From the NCBI RefSeq assembly GCF_021412625.1, contig NZ_JAKCFI010000003.1, positions 248,001-312,000 of the forward strand: DNA of 64,000 bases, written 5' to 3'. Position 1 is the first letter of the stretch; each line of letters begins with the position of its first letter. The translations under genes and the position numbers were made by a program. This document shows positions 62,495 to 64,000 of the stretch, in pieces. The notes beneath the pieces were generated by a model, which was not told the origin of the DNA, searched no databases, and saw only the letters and a program-made list of their open reading frames with translations. Source of the DNA: Myxococcus stipitatus. Its GTDB lineage: Bacteria > Myxococcota > Myxococcia > Myxococcales > Myxococcaceae.

Positions 62495-64000
62495 GTGGGA
62501 CGTCGGTGGACGTTCGCGCGGCGCCGGGTGGCCGGTTTCGTCGCGTCCCTGCTCGTGGCGCTGGCGCTGACGGCGGCGTCGGCCGTGGTGTTGGGGCTGG
62601 TGCGCTCCAGCCACAAGGCGAACCTGCTCGAGCTGTCGCGCGACCTGCTGGAGGTGGAGCGGCTGCGCCGGGCCTTCAGCGACAAGGTGGGCAGCGGGCG
62701 GGGCCAGGCGTTGACGGGGGACTCCCGCTACGCCCGGGAGACGGCCGCCGCGCGCGAGGACTTCATCTCCACCCATGAGCGGCTGGAGCCGCGCCTGATG
62801 GGCGCGCCGGATGCGGAGCTCCTGCGCGCCGTCTTGCGCTCCGAACAGGAGCACGAGCAGGCCGTGCGAGAGCTGCTGGCGGCCCGCGCGGATGGGACGC
62901 CCCGCGACCGGAAGGAGACGCTCGCGGAGGAGCGCGTGGACGTCGCGCGCCTGAAGGCCTTCTCGCTGCTCCAGCGCCTGGCGGCGACCGCCGAGACGCG
63001 GCTGGCCGAGGGGGTCGAGGCCGCGGTGGACGCGGACCGGCGGGTGCTGCTGCTCACGCTGGTGACGGCGGGCCTGGGCCTGGCGCTGGCGAGCGCGCTG
63101 GCGTGGGTGCTCCTGCGGCGGCTCGTCCCGCTGCATGCGAAGGCGGCGGACAGCACGCGCCGCTTCCAGCTGCTCGTGGAGGGCGTGCAGGACTACGCGC
63201 TGCTCCTGCTGGACGCGAAGGGCCGCGTGGCGAGCTGGAACCCGGGGGCCGCCCGCATCACCGGCTATCAGGAGTCCGAGGTCCTCGGCGCGACGCTGGA
63301 CCGCTTCTATCCCCCGGAGCTGGTGGAGCTGGGGGTGCCGGGCAAGGAACTGGAGCGGGCGCGGCGGGACGGGCGGCTGCGCACGGAGGGGTGGCGCACG
63401 CGCAAGGATGGCACCCGCTTCTTCGCGGAGGCGCTCATCAACACGCTGCTCGACGACGAGGGGCGGGTGCAGGGCTTCGCGGAGGTGACGCGCGACATCA
63501 CCGAGCGCCAGCGCACCGAGCGCACCGAACGCCTGTTCGCGGAGGCGGGCCGCGTGTTCCAGCAGCTGCTGGAGCCGGAGCTGACGGTGGCGGAGCTGGC
63601 GCGGATGATGGTCCCGGAGGTGGCGGACGCGTGCATCCTGTACGTCATGGCGCCCTCCGGCGAGCTGCGGCCCCGGGTGGTGAAGCACGTGGTGCCGGAG
63701 AAGCAGGTGTGGCTGTGGGACGCGGTGCGGCGCTACCCGCCGCCCCCGGACGCGCCGCAGGGCATCTGGCAGGTGCTGCGCACCGGGCGCTCCGAGTGGA
63801 CGGAGGACGTGTCCCCGCGGATGCTGGCGCTGGGCACGGAGGACGCGGAGCACTTGCGGCAGATGGAACGCGTGGGCGTGCGCTCCTATCTGGCGGTGCC
63901 GCTGCGCGTGGGGCCGCGCGCCCAGGGCGTGCTGGTGCTGCTCATGTCCTCGCGGGAGCGGCGGTTGACCATGGCGGATCAGGTCTTCGTGGAGGAGCTC
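62495..64000 (+). CDS. PAS/GAF sensor protein, cut by window end
   Basis: A GTG at 62495 with GGAGGGAGGGGG upstream opens MGRRWTFARRRVAGFVAS. The reading stays open through 64000 (502 residues). It has two transmembrane helices (about 13-33 and 185-205) that bracket a helical exported sensor (about 35-185, CHASE3-like four-helix). A PAS domain follows (about 217-340: FQLLVEGVQDYALLLLDAKG, VTRDITERQ). A GAF-like domain then begins (from about 350: ELARMMVPEVADACILYVM) and is unfinished. A histidine kinase or hybrid continuation is expected beyond the window but not seen. Confidence 0.8.
   Translation, partial: MGRRWTFARRRVAGFVASLLVALALTAASAVVLGLVRSSHKANLLELSRDLLEVERLRRAFSDKVGSGRGQALTGDSRYARETAAAREDFISTHERLEPRLMGAPDAELLRAVLRSEQEHEQAVRELLAARADGTPRDRKETLAEERVDVARLKAFSLLQRLAATAETRLAEGVEAAVDADRRVLLLTLVTAGLGLALASALAWVLLRRLVPLHAKAADSTRRFQLLVEGVQDYALLLLDAKGRVASWNPGAARITGYQESEVLGATLDRFYPPELVELGVPGKELERARRDGRLRTEGWRTRKDGTRFFAEALINTLLDDEGRVQGFAEVTRDITERQRTERTERLFAEAGRVFQQLLEPELTVAELARMMVPEVADACILYVMAPSGELRPRVVKHVVPEKQVWLWDAVRRYPPPPDAPQGIWQVLRTGRSEWTEDVSPRMLALGTEDAEHLRQMERVGVRSYLAVPLRVGPRAQGVLVLLMSSRERRLTMADQVFVEEL

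Overview
The window is about 64 kb of very GC-rich DNA. Every family with taxonomic signal points to a myxobacterium of the Cystobacterineae (Myxococcus, Corallococcus or a relative). The signals are a surface protein ending in a MYXO-CTERM-type tail, two Ser/Thr kinases with a C-terminal PEGA-like module, many lipoproteins, a lipoprotein toxin with an Imm11-type immunity gene, a PilZ-like/acetyltransferase-like fusion and a class II aldolase. I count about 46 protein genes, no rRNA, no tRNA I could support, no CRISPR and no insertion sequence. It reads as ordinary chromosome with one small accessory island.

Layout. 0.3-13.6 kb: secreted PEGA-like protein, giant beta-helix/Ig-repeat surface protein, a three-gene run (JAMM-like lipoprotein, partner lipoprotein, tRNA-methyltransferase-like enzyme), PHB-depolymerase-type esterase, glutathione synthetase and a Ser/Thr kinase whose upstream region is crowded with DnaA-box-like 9-mers. 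13.6-26.8 kb: a U-tract terminator in a divergent spacer (small RNA or attenuated leader), a Cys-rich propeller lipoprotein, a translationally coupled membrane SRPBCC / DUF4166-like pair, DUF429 protein, GIN-domain protein, second PEGA kinase, XRE regulator and small proteins. 27-32 kb: RNase R, then a lower-GC SitA-like AHH lipoprotein toxin with an Imm11-type immunity gene. 32.7-45.7 kb: PilZ-like/GNAT-like fusion, M36 metalloprotease, NYN-LOTUS protein, class II aldolase, HAD phosphatase and an NMT1-type ABC importer operon. 45.9-53.3 kb: glucose dehydrogenase plus GH15 glucosidase operon, a DUF7309-like protein, a nucleotidyltransferase-like protein, a small secreted protein with a TTG start and an App1-like phosphatase. 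53.7-64 kb: two tandem giant GT2-GT4 glycosyltransferases, polyphosphate kinase, a BamE-like membrane protein and a PAS/GAF sensor cut by the window end.

The most interesting points are: the SitA-like toxin/immunity pair behind rnr; the second giant glycosyltransferase, which lost the catalytic motifs of both domains while its tandem partner kept them; the DnaA-box-like cluster with an adjacent AT-rich stretch upstream of the first kinase; the minus-strand U-tract terminator at 13.65 kb; and GC-rich perfect hairpins without U-tracts at most of the longer convergent gene junctions.
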